A stretch of DNA of 13,201 nt from an uncultured Duganella sp. (GTDB taxonomy: Bacteria > Pseudomonadota > Gammaproteobacteria > Burkholderiales > Burkholderiaceae), in NCBI GenBank assembly GCA_946482635.1, contig CAMLSG010000152.1, positions 1 through 13,201 of the forward strand, written 5' to 3'. The translations under genes and the position numbers were made by a program. The notes below the pieces were generated by a model that was not told where the DNA came from, did not search any database, and saw nothing but the letters and a program-made list of their open reading frames with translations. Positions 1 to 7,550 of the stretch are shown here, in pieces (position 1 is the first letter of the stretch; each line of letters begins with the position of its first letter).

Positions 1-2263
1 CCGGCAGGTTGGTGTGCACGTTGCCGTCGCCGGCGTGCATGTGCAGCGCCACGAAGACGCGGCCGTGCAGCACGCGCTTGTGGATCGCCTGGGCTTCGTC
101 GAGGATCTGCTTGTAGGCGCCGCCGTTGAAGATCTGGCGCAACTGGGCGCGGATCTCCTGCTTCCAGCTGATGCGCACGGTGCGGTCTTGCGCCACGTCG
201 AACAGGGTCGCTTGCGGCTGGTGCTGCAGGCGGTCGTCCAGGGCGCCGGCCAGGTGCTCCAGGCCCAGCGCCAGCAGCTCGCCGCGCACATCGGCCAGCG
301 GTTTGTCCAGGTTGGCCAGGATGAAGGTCCAGCGTGCATGCACCTGGTCCACCAGCGCCAGCGCTTGCGCCTGACGGTCGCCCAGCATTTCCGCGTAGCC
401 AACCTTGTCGTCGGTGGCGTCGTCGCTCTTGCCGATCGGGAGCTTGTCCGCGCCAAGGAATTCGCGCAGTTCCTGCGCCAGCTGCAGCTTGTTCTTGATC
501 GACAGCTCGATGTTGATGCGCTCGATGCCGTCGGTGTACTCGCCCATGCGATTCAGCGGGATCACCACGTCTTCGTTAATCTTGAAGGCGTTGGTATGCT
601 TCGCAATAGCCGCAGTGCGGGCGCGGTCCAGCCAGAATTTCTTGCGCGCTTCCGGGCTCACGGCCACGAAGCCTTCGCCGACGCGGGTGTTCGCCAGGCG
701 TACCACTTCGGATGCTGCCAGCGCCACGGCGTCTTCGTCGTCGCCGACGATGTCGCCGAACAGCGCCATCTTCGGCAGCACGCCGCGCTTGGACTTGGTG
801 GCGTAGCCGACGGCGCGCAGGTAGCGCTCGTCCAGGTGCTCCAGGCCAGCCAGGCGGATGGTCTTGAACTGTTCGCCCTGCGCCGGCAGGCCGTCCAGGT
901 AATCCTTGATTTCCACGATCGACGGGATCGCATCGCGCGCCTGGCCGAAGAACTCCAGGCAGACGGTGCGCGTGAACTTCGGCATCTTGTGCAGGATCCA
1001 GCGCGCCGAGGTGATCAGGCCATCGGTGCCCTCTTTCTGCACGCCCGGCAGGCCGGCCAGGAATTTGTCGGTGACGTCCTTGCCCAGGCCTTCCTTGCGG
1101 AACTTGCGGCCTTCGATTTCCAGGATCTCGGTCTTGAACGGCTCGCCCTTCGACTCACCTCGGCCGTTCGGGTGCGTCCATTCCAGCTTGAAGCGCGCCA
1201 GCGGCGTGTCGTGGATCTTGGAAAGGTTGTGGTCCAGGCGCGTGACTTCCAGCCAGTCGCCGTTCGGGTCGACCATGCGCCACGACGCCAGGTTATCCAG
1301 CGCGGTGCCCCACAGCACGGCTTTCTTGCCGCCCGCGTTCATCGCAATATTGCCGCCGATGCAGGAGGCGTGGGCCGAGGTCGGGTCGACCGCGAACACG
1401 AAGCCCGCCTTCTCGGCCGCTTCGCTGACCTTGTTGGTGATGACGCCTGCTTCCGAGTGGACGGTCGCGTATTCGCGGTCCAGGCCCGGCAGCACTTTCA
1501 TTTCAACGGCGCCCAGCTTGAGCAGCTTCTCGGTGTTGATCACGGCCGACAGAGGTGTCAGCGGGATCGCGCCGCCGGTGTAGCCGGTGCCGCCGCCGCG
1601 CGGGATGATGGTCAGGCCAAGTTCGATACAGCCTTTCACCAGGCCGGCCATCTCATCTTCGCTGTCAGGCGTCAGCACCACGAACGGATACTCGACGCGC
1701 CAGTCGGTGGCGTCGGTCACGTGGGTGATGCGCTTCATGCCGTCGAAGCAGATATTGTGCTTTTCGGTGTACTTGCCCAGCACCTTCTGCGTACGCTTGC
1801 GCAGGTCGTACATCTGGCGGAATTCTTCGCCGAAATCGGCCACGGCCTTGCTCGCGGCGCGCAGCAACTTTTCCACGTTGCCGCTGCGCTTCTCCGATTC
1901 GGCATCGGCCGCTGCGTCGACGGTGTTGCGGCGCTTGTCCACTTCCGACAGGCGGTGATGCAGCGCGTCGATCAGCGCCTGGCGGCGCTTCGGGTTATCC
2001 AGCAGGTCGTCCTGCAAGTAAGGGTTGCGGCGTACGACCCAGATATCGCCCAGCACTTCGTACAGCATGCGCGCGGAACGGCCGGTTTGGCGGGATGCCC
2101 TCAATTCATCCAGCAACGCCCAGGACTCTTCGCCCAGCAGGCGGATCACGATTTCGCGATCAGAGAACGAGGTGTAGTTGTATGGAATTTCCCGCAGACG
2201 GGTGGGGGCGTGACCATCGGGCGATTCGGCGAGCAGTGCCTGGATTTGAGCTGGTGCGTTCAT
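1..2263 (-). CDS. FAD/FMN-binding oxidoreductase with N-terminal DUF3683 region (3' part outside window)
   Basis: Flavin-dependent dehydrogenase of the FAD-linked oxidase (D-lactate/glycolate oxidase-like) superfamily; the substrate cannot be named from sequence. The gene reads from an ATG at 2263 ([11 protein letters not shown]...) without a stop to the window edge, giving 754 residues. Residues 1 to about 180 are the helical, charged N-terminal region that marks this family (DUF3683). The FAD-binding PP-loop is [11 protein letters not shown] at 221-231. A second FAD-site segment, [11 protein letters not shown], is at 303-313. The histidine-rich [12 protein letters not shown] at 741-752 matches the conserved His/Asp segment of the FAD-oxidase C-terminal domain. 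Full-length relatives run to roughly 1,300 residues and end in iron-sulfur/cysteine-rich domains of the GlpC/CCG type, which would lie outside this window. No good Shine-Dalgarno sequence precedes the start. A TAGAAT hexamer at 2299-2304 (minus) is a possible but weak -10. Confidence 0.9.
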   Translation of the reverse strand, partial: MNAPAQIQALLAESPDGHAPTRLREIPYNYTSFSDREIVIRLLGEESWALLDELRASRQTGRSARMLYEVLGDIWVVRRNPYLQDDLLDNPKRRQALIDALHHRLSEVDKRRNTVDAAADAESEKRSGNVEKLLRAASKAVADFGEEFRQMYDLRKRTQKVLGKYTEKHNICFDGMKRITHVTDATDWRVEYPFVVLTPDSEDEMAGLVKGCIELGLTIIPRGGGTGYTGGAIPLTPLSAVINTEKLLKLGAVEMKVLPGLDREYATVHSEAGVITNKVSEAAEKAGFVFAVDPTSAHASCIGGNIAMNAGGKKAVLWGTALDNLASWRMVDPNGDWLEVTRLDHNLSKIHDTPLARFKLEWTHPNGRGESKGEPFKTEILEIEGRKFRKEGLGKDVTDKFLAGLPGVQKEGTDGLITSARWILHKMPKFTRTVCLEFFGQARDAIPSIVEIKDYLDGLPAQGEQFKTIRLAGLEHLDERYLRAVGYATKSKRGVLPKMALFGDIVGDDEDAVALAASEVVRLANTRVGEGFVAVSPEARKKFWLDRARTAAIAKHTNAFKINEDVVIPLNRMGEYTDGIERINIELSIKNKLQLAQELREFLGADKLPIGKSDDATDDKVGYAEMLGDRQAQALALVDQVHARWTFILANLDKPLADVRGELLALGLEHLAGALDDRLQHQPQATLFDVAQDRTVRISWKQEIRAQLRQIFNGGAYKQILDEAQAIHKRVLHGRVFVALHMHAGDGNVHTNLP

Positions 2264-2501
2264 ATTGCGTGGACGGGGGGCTGACGCTGGGACAGAACAT
2301 TCTAACTTATTGCGGCGCACAAGATGGGAACAGCCTTAGAAGGCCGAAGGGTTCCGTTAACGTCAATCAGCAAAATATAATTTCATATATCGACGAAGAT
2401 TCCATTTTTAATTTTGCGACATGCCGGCCCGTCAATCTGGAATTTCGCAACACTGCTGCTATGCGGAATCTTACGATCCCGCTCACGCGGCAGGCCAGCG
2501 C
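2264..2501. other. Gene-free intergenic stretch, partly AT-rich
   Basis: About 238 bp between the start of the FAD oxidase and the end of the SDR gene, both on the minus strand. The segment around 2370-2420 is clearly richer in A/T than its surroundings and may hold the oxidase promoter, but I found no convincing -35/-10 pair. Downstream of the SDR stop there is only a 4-bp stem (CCGC/GCGG near 2485-2496) with no T-run, so no intrinsic terminator is claimed. Confidence 0.5.
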
Positions 2502-3455
2502 TTACTTTGCCTGCACCAGGGTTTCACTGACGTCCCATAAGCGCCTGGCCACGTCGTCGTCATGTGCCACCGGATTAGGCGAGCGCAACGGCCACCCACC
2601 CTTGCGCGACGGCTTGTCCTTATAGGCAGCTATCTGGCTGTAGTATGCGCCCGATTGGCCTTCCACTTCAGGCGCGAGCAAGGCGTGCAGAGTAGTTTGC
2701 GTGCCTTCCCAAGGCTCGATCATTCCAGCCAGGCGCAGCACCGGGATCACCAGCAGGCGCTGCAGCCACATCGGCAGCGGAACCCTGAGCAAGTTGGTAC
2801 GCACAAAACCGGGATTGACGCTGACGGCAACCACGCCGCTGCCGGCCAGCCGGCGGCTGAGCTCGCGGGCATGCAGCAAGTTGGCAAGCTTCGATTGCGC
2901 GTACGCTTCCCAGGTATCGAATGGCCGCTGCTCGTAGTTCAGGTCCTCGAAGTGGATTTCGCCCTTGCGCCCCATGGCAAACTCATGGAAATAGCTCGAC
3001 AGGTTGACCACGCGCGATGGCGCGCCCGCCTTCAACGCATTGAGCAGCAGCTCGGTAAGCAGGAAATGGCCCAGGTGGTTGACGCCAAATTGCGTTTCAA
3101 AGCCGTCCTTGGTGCGGCCGAATGGCGTTTTCATGACCCCCGCATTGTTGACCAGTCCCTGCAGCTTTGGATGCTCGCGGTTGACCTCGGCCGCAAAGGC
3201 GCGGACGGAAGCAAGATCGTCCAACGCCAGCCGGTACACGGCCAGCTTTGCCGACGGCAGCGCTTGCCGGATTTCAGCAGCAACCCGCTCCCCCTCCTCG
3301 ACCCGGCGCACGCCCATGACGACAGTCGCGCCTTGCTTGGCCAATTGCTGGGTGGTCACCAGGCCGATGCCGGAATTGGCGCCGGTGACAACATAAGTCT
3401 TGCCGCTCAGATCCTGCCCAAGAATTTCCGAACGAACCATTAAAGGGGTAGCCAT
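2502..3455 (-). CDS. Short-chain dehydrogenase/reductase (retinol dehydrogenase-like SDR)
   Basis: NAD(P)H-dependent oxidoreductase of the classical SDR family, 317 residues, presumably cytosolic. The nucleotide-binding motif TGANSGIG is at 24-31, NNAG at 103-106, a catalytic Ser at 153/154 (NLSSYF), and the catalytic YxxxK as Tyr185-Lys189 (AYAQSKLAN), followed by NPG at 214-216. Arginines just after the second beta strand (GVRR, 48-51) suggest a preference for NADPH. The overall pattern, including FGVNHLGHF, is that of the retinol-dehydrogenase/WW-oxidoreductase-like group; the substrate is unknown. The reading frame stays open 36 codons further upstream, but ATG 3455 is chosen. It has GGAG six bases before it, starts just ahead of the SDR fold, and lies downstream of a good promoter, whereas the longer form would begin upstream of that promoter. 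Divergent from a TetR gene that probably represses it. Confidence 0.93.
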   Translation of the reverse strand: MATPLMVRSEILGQDLSGKTYVVTGANSGIGLVTTQQLAKQGATVVMGVRRVEEGERVAAEIRQALPSAKLAVYRLALDDLASVRAFAAEVNREHPKLQGLVNNAGVMKTPFGRTKDGFETQFGVNHLGHFLLTELLLNALKAGAPSRVVNLSSYFHEFAMGRKGEIHFEDLNYEQRPFDTWEAYAQSKLANLLHARELSRRLAGSGVVAVSVNPGFVRTNLLRVPLPMWLQRLLVIPVLRLAGMIEPWEGTQTTLHALLAPEVEGQSGAYYSQIAAYKDKPSRKGGWPLRSPNPVAHDDDVARRLWDVSETLVQAK

Positions 3456-3485
3456 CTTGCACTCCGTGTGAGATATTCGATATAA

Positions 3486-3500
3486 GAAACCACTGGTCTC
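3486..3500. promoter_or_regulatory. Operator-like inverted repeat O1, over the predicted SDR transcription start
   Basis: GAAACCACTGGTCTC is a second copy of the neighbouring 15-bp dyad, with one substitution in the left arm (GAAACCA for GAGACCA). It covers the predicted start of SDR transcription near 3495. The two copies match at 14 of 15 positions, including the central base. Confidence 0.7.
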
Positions 3501-3501
3501 C

Positions 3502-3530
3502 AATCTATGAGACCACTGGTCTCTTGTCAA
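3502..3530 (-). promoter_or_regulatory. Sigma70 promoter of the SDR gene
   Basis: On the minus strand a perfect -35 TTGACA (3525-3530) is followed after exactly 17 bp by TAGATT (3502-3507, four of six matches to TATAAT). The expected start of transcription is near 3495, about 40 bp before the SDR ATG. The spacer between the hexamers is almost entirely filled by an operator-like inverted repeat. Confidence 0.75.
3509..3523. promoter_or_regulatory. Operator-like inverted repeat O2, inside the promoter spacer
   Basis: GAGACCACTGGTCTC has perfect 7-bp arms (GAGACCA/TGGTCTC) around a single central base. It lies between the -35 and -10 of the SDR promoter, so a bound TetR dimer would block RNA polymerase. 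The near-identical partner is centred 23 bp away, about two helical turns. Repressor identity is inferred from the adjacent divergent TetR gene. Confidence 0.75.
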
Positions 3531-3582
3531 GCAGCTTTGCGATGATAAAGTTGCGCCTCTCACCAGAACGTCTGATTAATTT

Positions 3583-4242
3583 ATGACAGCACCAGAGACA
3601 TTTCAGCGCGCCCGCCGCCCCGAACAGAAAGAGGAGCGCCGCCTCCATTTGCTGGAAACCGCCAAGGCTGCCCTGCGCAACGGCATGGAAGTCAGCGAGC
3701 TTGGCTTGAATGAGCTGGCGCGGCGCGCCGAAATGACCAAATCGAATGTCTACCGGTATTTCGAGAATCGCGAAGCCTTGCTGCTGGCTTTACTGGAAGA
3801 GGAGACCGGACGCTGGCAGCAGGAATTGGATGAGCGGCTCGCCGCCGTGCAGCCGGCAACCGGACAGCAGGTTGCACAGGCCTTCGCCGGCGCCAGCGCT
3901 GCTTATCCACTGATGTGCCGCCTGCTCAGCATTCTGCCTTCGATCATCGAGCGCAATGTATCGCAGGATAGGCTGAAGGAATTCAAGCTGCGCACCATCG
4001 CCATGACGGCAGCGGTAGCGGACCTGCTGCACGCGAGGGCACCGGCGCTGCCAGCCGCTGCTTATATCACCTTCATGCGCCTGGCCATCCCGCTCATGAT
4101 CGGGCTCTGGCCACTCAGCCACCCGGCGCCGGCTTTGTGCGAAGTGCTGGCCGCTCCAGAACTGGAACCGTTACGGTATGAGTACGAGGGCGAGCTGGCC
4201 GCCGCCCTGCTGCTGCTGCTGCGCGGCCTGGGATCGGATTAA
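3583..4242 (+). CDS. TetR/AcrR-family transcriptional regulator
   Basis: DNA-binding repressor, 219 residues, the usual size for TetR proteins. The N-terminal helix-turn-helix is clear at about 42-61 (GLNELARRAEMTKSNVYRYF), where the final helix carries the family's typical YRYF. The remainder is helical, as expected of a ligand-binding and dimerisation domain, and ends in a leucine run (AALLLLLLRGL) encoded by a short CTG repeat near 4206-4220. The ligand is unknown. The gene is divergent from the SDR, and the spacer contains two matching inverted repeats, so it most likely represses the SDR and possibly itself. No Shine-Dalgarno sequence or clear promoter of its own was found ahead of ATG 3583, so the start is less certain than the identity. 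Its stop lies 2 bp from the stop of the convergent YqaA gene. Confidence 0.93.
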   Translation: MTAPETFQRARRPEQKEERRLHLLETAKAALRNGMEVSELGLNELARRAEMTKSNVYRYFENREALLLALLEEETGRWQQELDERLAAVQPATGQQVAQAFAGASAAYPLMCRLLSILPSIIERNVSQDRLKEFKLRTIAMTAAVADLLHARAPALPAAAYITFMRLAIPLMIGLWPLSHPAPALCEVLAAPELEPLRYEYEGELAAALLLLLRGLGSD

Positions 4243-4244
4243 GA

Positions 4245-4739
4245 TCAACCGCCCAATGCATGCGCGATCGAGCGCCATGCACCGTCCGGCACATACAACA
4301 GCAGCGAAGTCATCGTGATGTAGCGCGCCAGCTTGCCGATCGCCATATACATGGTCGCGGGCCAGAACGGCAGCTTCAGCCAGCCGCCCAGCGTGCACAG
4401 CGGATCGCCGATGCCCGGCACCCAGGACAGCAGCATGGTCTTGGCCCCGTAGTGCGCCAGCCAGCCGAACCAGCGGCTGGAACGTTCCTTGGTAAAGGCT
4501 TTCTTGGCGTAATAACCGATCCAGTAGTCGACCACGCCGCCTAGGGTATTGCCTACGGTCGCGACCGCAATGGCTGGCCAGAACATGTCGGGATTGGCTT
4601 TGCAGACGGCAAAGACAGCGGGCTCGGACCCCAGCGGCACCAGCGTGGCAGAGACAAAACTGATGATAAAGACCGAGGTCAGTCCCACTTCGGGCGCCGC
4701 CAACACACCCAGCAGCCATTGGATTGCAGATTCGATCAT
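4245..4739 (-). CDS. YqaA-family (DedA/SNARE-associated superfamily) inner membrane protein
   Basis: Small polytopic membrane protein of 164 residues, the typical YqaA length. Family features are SATLVPLGSEP (30-40), GNTLGGVVDYWIG (63-75), WVPGIGDPLCTLGGW (106-120) and GKLARY (135-140), interspersed with hydrophobic membrane segments. The DedA superfamily is linked to lipid flipping and envelope homeostasis, but the role of the YqaA branch is not settled. ATG 4739 is preceded by GGAAG about 4 bases upstream. A TATAAT lies only 8 bases before the ATG, so the transcript could start at or next to the initiation codon; in that case the GGAAG would play no part. Divergent from ilvA and convergent with the TetR gene. 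Confidence 0.9.
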   Translation of the reverse strand: MIESAIQWLLGVLAAPEVGLTSVFIISFVSATLVPLGSEPAVFAVCKANPDMFWPAIAVATVGNTLGGVVDYWIGYYAKKAFTKERSSRWFGWLAHYGAKTMLLSWVPGIGDPLCTLGGWLKLPFWPATMYMAIGKLARYITMTSLLLYVPDGAWRSIAHALGG

Positions 4740-4747
4740 AGGCTTCC

Positions 4748-4755
4748 ATTATAAT
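4748..4755. promoter_or_regulatory. Palindromic ATTATAAT giving a TATAAT on both strands
   Basis: The octamer ATTATAAT is its own reverse complement, so a perfect -10 hexamer can be read toward yqaA (4748-4753, minus) and toward ilvA (4750-4755, plus). Neither has a good -35 at 16-18 bp: the closest for the plus strand is TTGCAG at 4724-4729, with a 20-bp spacer. A separate TTGACA at 4843-4848, nearer ilvA, lacks a recognisable -10. Promoter function is therefore only a candidate. Confidence 0.35.
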
Positions 4756-4879
4756 GAACCGACCAGAACACCCGGCACACCAGACAGCCCGCGCCAATGC
4801 ATACCCGCATGGCAGGCGTGCCACCCCTTCGGTTACCCGCCGTTGACAGTCCTTGCACCACTCAAATCCTTTGCAAATT

Positions 4880-6412
4880 ATGACTATCGACTACCTGAAG
4901 AAAATCCTGACCTCCCGCGTCTACGACGTGGCCCATGAAACCCCGCTCGAACTGGCTCCGATTCTCTCGCAACGAATTGACAACCAGATTTACTTCAAGC
5001 GCGAGGACATGCAGGACGTCTTTAGCTTCAAGGTACGCGGCGCTTACAACAAGATGGCGAATCTGAGCGACGCGCAATTGAAGCGCGGCGTCATTTGCGC
5101 CTCCGCCGGGAATCACGCGCAGGGCGTCGCCCTGTCCGCAGCCAAACTCGGTTGCCGCGCCCTCATCGTCATGCCTGCCACCACCCCGCTGCTGAAAGTC
5201 GAATCCGTGCGCCGCCGCGGCGGCGCCAGCGTGGAGGTTGTGCTGCATGGCGAGTCCTATACGGATGCCTACAACCACGCCCTGCAGCTTGAAAAAGAGC
5301 AGAAGCTGACCTTCGTGCACCCCTTCGACGATCCGGAAGTGATCGCCGGCCAGGGCACCATTGCCATGGAAATCCTGCGCCAGCATTCCGGCCCGATCCA
5401 CGCGATCTTCGTGCCGATCGGCGGCGGCGGCCTGATTGCCGGTGTCGCAGCCTATGTGAAGCAGCTGCGCCCGGACATCAAGGTCATCGGCGTGCAGACC
5501 ATGGATTCGGATGCGATGGGCCGCTCCATCAAGGCCGGCGAACGCATCACCTTGTCCGACGTTGGCCTGTTCGCCGACGGCACCGCCGTGCGCCTGGTGG
5601 GCGAAGAAACCTTCCGCCTCGCGCAGCAGTTCGTCGACGAAGTGATCGTGGTCGATACCGATGCAATCTGCGCGGCGATCAAGGACGTGTTCACCGACAC
5701 CCGTTCGATCCTGGAGCCTTCCGGCGCGCTGGCAGTTGCCGGCGCCAAGGCTTACGTCGAGCGCGCGGAGATGGGCAAATACCCGGTGCGCGGCGAAACG
5801 CTGGTCACCATCTGTAGCGGCGCCAATATGAACTTTGACCGCCTGCGCTTTGTGGCCGAACGCGCGGAACTGGGCGAGTCGCGCGAAGCGGTATTCGCCG
5901 TCACCATGCCGGAACAACGCGGTTCGTTCAAGCGTTTCTGCAGCCTGGTGGGTCCGCGCAATGTGACCGAGTTCAACTACCGCATCAGCGACGAGGACCA
6001 GGCGCACGTGTTCGTGGGCGTGCAGATCGCCGATCGCGGTGAATCGTCGGCGATTGCGCGGCGCTTTGAAGAGAACAACTTCAAGACGCTGGACCTGACG
6101 CATGACGAACTGGCCAAGTCGCACCTGCGCCACTTGGTTGGCGGCAAGAGCGTGCTGGCCAAGGATGAACTTCTGTATCGCTTTGAATTCCCGGAGCGTC
6201 CGGGTGCGCTGATGCGCTTCCTGGATTCGATGGCGCCGGAGTGGAACATCTCCTTGTGCCATTACCGTTCGCAGGGCGGCGATGTGGGGCGCATCCTGAT
6301 TGGCTTGCAGGTGCCGTCACAGGATATGGATAAGTTTGCGCAGTTCCTGGCTACCCTGGGGTATCGCTATTGGGATGAGACGCAGAATCCGGTGTATAAG
6401 CTGTTCCTCTGA
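4880..6412 (+). CDS. ilvA: Threonine ammonia-lyase (threonine deaminase), biosynthetic long form
   Basis: PLP enzyme that deaminates L-threonine to 2-oxobutanoate and ammonia, the first committed step of isoleucine synthesis in the cytosol. It has 510 residues, matching the long, allosterically regulated form. The PLP lysine is Lys51 in SFKVRGAY, with KRED just before it (40-43). The substrate loop SAGNHAQG is at 75-82, the phosphate-binding GGGGL at 181-185, and SGANMNFDRLRF at 313-324. The C-terminal third holds two ACT-like regulatory domains, starting near EQRGSFKRFCSLVG (345-358) and FPERPGALMRFLDS (437-450). In the family these bind isoleucine (inhibitor) and valine (activator). A TTG nine codons upstream could extend the frame, but ATG 4880 gives the expected N-terminus. 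The stop codon runs directly into a palindromic repeat that could shape the 3' end of the mRNA. Confidence 0.97.
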   Translation: MTIDYLKKILTSRVYDVAHETPLELAPILSQRIDNQIYFKREDMQDVFSFKVRGAYNKMANLSDAQLKRGVICASAGNHAQGVALSAAKLGCRALIVMPATTPLLKVESVRRRGGASVEVVLHGESYTDAYNHALQLEKEQKLTFVHPFDDPEVIAGQGTIAMEILRQHSGPIHAIFVPIGGGGLIAGVAAYVKQLRPDIKVIGVQTMDSDAMGRSIKAGERITLSDVGLFADGTAVRLVGEETFRLAQQFVDEVIVVDTDAICAAIKDVFTDTRSILEPSGALAVAGAKAYVERAEMGKYPVRGETLVTICSGANMNFDRLRFVAERAELGESREAVFAVTMPEQRGSFKRFCSLVGPRNVTEFNYRISDEDQAHVFVGVQIADRGESSAIARRFEENNFKTLDLTHDELAKSHLRHLVGGKSVLAKDELLYRFEFPERPGALMRFLDSMAPEWNISLCHYRSQGGDVGRILIGLQVPSQDMDKFAQFLATLGYRYWDETQNPVYKLFL

Positions 6413-6452
6413 AACCGGTAAACCAGGGTCTGACCCTCAGGGTCAGACCCTG
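6412..6452 (+). repeat. GGGTCTGACCC palindromic repeat, copy A (REP-like)
   Basis: Begins at the last base of the ilvA stop with AAACCGGTAAA (6412-6422), followed by a perfect 13-bp inverted repeat: CAGGGTCTGACCC (6424-6436), loop TCA, GGGTCAGACCCTG (6440-6452). Each half is itself a dyad (GGGTC-N-GACCC), so one long hairpin or two short ones can form. There is no T-run after it, so it is not a standard intrinsic terminator, though the hairpin could protect the 3' end of the ilvA transcript. Confidence 0.85.
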
Positions 6453-6545
6453 TCAGCGCTACCGCTGTTGGTGTTGGTTGTGCGCCGTTGATCTTCGACG
6501 AAATTCAAAAGCCTACAACTCAACCCGCGGCTTCGAAACCGTTGG

Positions 6546-6584
6546 GGGTCTGACCCTGCGGGTCAGACCCAGATTTACCGGTTT
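6546..6584 (-). repeat. GGGTCTGACCC palindromic repeat, copy B, inverted relative to copy A
   Basis: GGGTCTGACCC (6546-6556), loop TGC, GGGTCAGACCC (6560-6570), then TTTACCGGTTT (6574-6584). Read on the minus strand it begins AAACCGGTAAA, exactly as copy A does on the plus strand. The pair therefore forms an inverted arrangement around a unique core of about 93 bp (6453-6545). A TGGTAAACT extended -10-like sequence (6586-6594), possibly for queF, lies directly beyond its edge. Confidence 0.85.
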
Positions 6585-6621
6585 TTGGTAAACTGGCAGA
6601 CCGTTTCAAGAAAAGTCCGCC

Positions 6622-7455
6622 ATGTCCAACCTCCCAGAACATTCCCCCCTCGGCAAAACCTCCGCCTACCGCACCGACTACGCGCCGGAACTGCTGTTCC
6701 CGATCCCGCGCCAGGGCAAGCGCGATGAGCTGGGCCTGAAAGGCACCCTGCCCTTCTTCGGCGTGGATATCTGGAACGGCTACGAGCTGTCCTGGCTGAA
6801 CATGCGCGGCAAGCCGCAAGTGGCCGTGGCCCGCTTCACCATCCCTGCCGATTCGCCAAACTTGATCGAATCTAAATCTTTCAAGCTTTACCTCAATTCC
6901 TTCAACCAGACCAGGCTGGCCGGCCCGGACGCCCTGAAAATCCTGCTGCAGCAAGACTTGTCCGCCGCAGCTGGCGCCAGCGTGCACGTCACCCTGACCA
7001 TGCAGGAAGACTTTGAAAAACTCGGAATGGGCGAACTGGAAGGCCAGTTGCTGGACCGGCTCGACATCGACGTCGACAATTACTCCCCGCAGCCGGAAAC
7101 CCTGAAGGCCAACTTCGACGAGCTGCCAGTAGAGGAGACCCTCGTCTCTCATTTGCTGAAGTCGAATTGCCTGGTCACCGGCCAGCCCGACTGGGGCAGT
7201 GTGCAGATCAGCTATTACGGCCCGCAAATCGACCAGGAGAGCCTGCTCAAATACCTGATCGGCTTCCGCGAGCATAATGAATTCCACGAGCAGTGCGTCG
7301 AGCGCATCTTCACGGACATCCTGCGCCAGTGCAAGCCGCAGCACCTGACCGTGTATGCACGATATACCCGCCGAGGCGGCCTTGATATCAACCCATGGCG
7401 CACCAACTTTAGTAGTGCACAGCGGCCGTCCAATTTGCGCAACGCCCGCCAGTAA
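6622..7455 (+). CDS. queF: NADPH-dependent 7-cyano-7-deazaguanine reductase (preQ0 reductase)
   Basis: Reduces the nitrile of preQ0 to the aminomethyl group of preQ1 with two NADPH, a cytosolic step in making queuosine for the tRNA wobble position. At 277 residues it is the long, bimodular (YqcD-type) form, close to the E. coli enzyme. The QueF motif [14 protein letters not shown] (83-96) is present, as are the catalytic cysteine Cys183 in [12 protein letters not shown] with Asp190 nearby, and the substrate-binding His222-Glu223 in EHNEFHEQ. No other queuosine genes are in the window, so it stands alone between a repeat element and the ptsN operon. The start ATG 6622 gives the expected N-terminus; upstream there is only a purine-rich AAGAAAAG. 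A TGGTAAACT at 6586-6594 is a weak extended -10 candidate. Confidence 0.96.
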   Translation: MSNLPEHSPLGKTSAYRTDYAPELLFPIPRQGKRDELGLKGTLPFFGVDIWNGYELSWLNMRGKPQVAVARFTIPADSPNLIESKSFKLYLNSFNQTRLAGPDALKILLQQDLSAAAGASVHVTLTMQEDFEKLGMGELEGQLLDRLDIDVDNYSPQPETLKANFDELPVEETLVSHLLKSNCLVTGQPDWGSVQISYYGPQIDQESLLKYLIGFREHNEFHEQCVERIFTDILRQCKPQHLTVYARYTRRGGLDINPWRTNFSSAQRPSNLRNARQ

Positions 7456-7492
7456 AAGCTTTTTCCACAAGGAAACATTGCGTGAAATTCGA

Positions 7493-7521
7493 GTTACACG
7501 GCTGAGAAAGAGGCCTATAAT
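7493..7521 (+). promoter_or_regulatory. Sigma70-type promoter upstream of ptsN
   Basis: GTTACA (7493-7498, four of six matches to TTGACA), a 17-bp spacer, then a perfect TATAAT (7516-7521). Transcription would begin near 7528, about 23 bases before the ptsN start. It probably drives ptsN-hprK and perhaps rapZ independently of queF. Confidence 0.65.
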
Positions 7522-7550
7522 GCGCTCGCAAAGCACATCAATGTCGCGTC

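Noticed and set aside
14..2284. A 756-codon open frame on the plus strand
   Set aside because: It is the antisense shadow of the FAD-linked oxidase on the minus strand. The minus-strand translation has clear FAD-binding and histidine motifs, while the plus-strand one is Ala/Arg/Gln/Val-rich with no recognisable domain.
3456..3563. Longer SDR product starting 36 codons upstream
   Set aside because: The extension would be read across the promoter and both operator repeats, lacks an SDR-like sequence, and the downstream ATG has a good GGAG.
4206..4220. CTG trinucleotide repeat at the end of the TetR gene as a phase-variable tract
   Set aside because: Only five units and a multiple of three, so slippage would just change the length of a leucine run; most likely codon bias.
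4862..6262. A 466-codon minus-strand frame opposite ilvA
   Set aside because: Shadow of ilvA caused by GC-rich third positions; His/Ala/Gly/Gln-rich with no domain.
6424..6452. 13-bp hairpin after ilvA as a rho-independent terminator
   Set aside because: The stem is strong but there is no T-run on either side, and the sequence recurs inverted nearby, so it is called a repeat instead.
7454..7463. AAAAGCTTTT palindrome at the end of queF as a terminator
   Set aside because: Ten bases of A/T-rich dyad with no loop and almost no GC stem; it cannot form a stable terminator hairpin.
6520..7536. A 338-codon minus-strand frame opposite queF that ends in the palindromic repeat
   Set aside because: Shadow of queF. 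Its C-terminal GSDPQGQT-like peptide is just the translated repeat, a known way for such repeats to create false protein ends.
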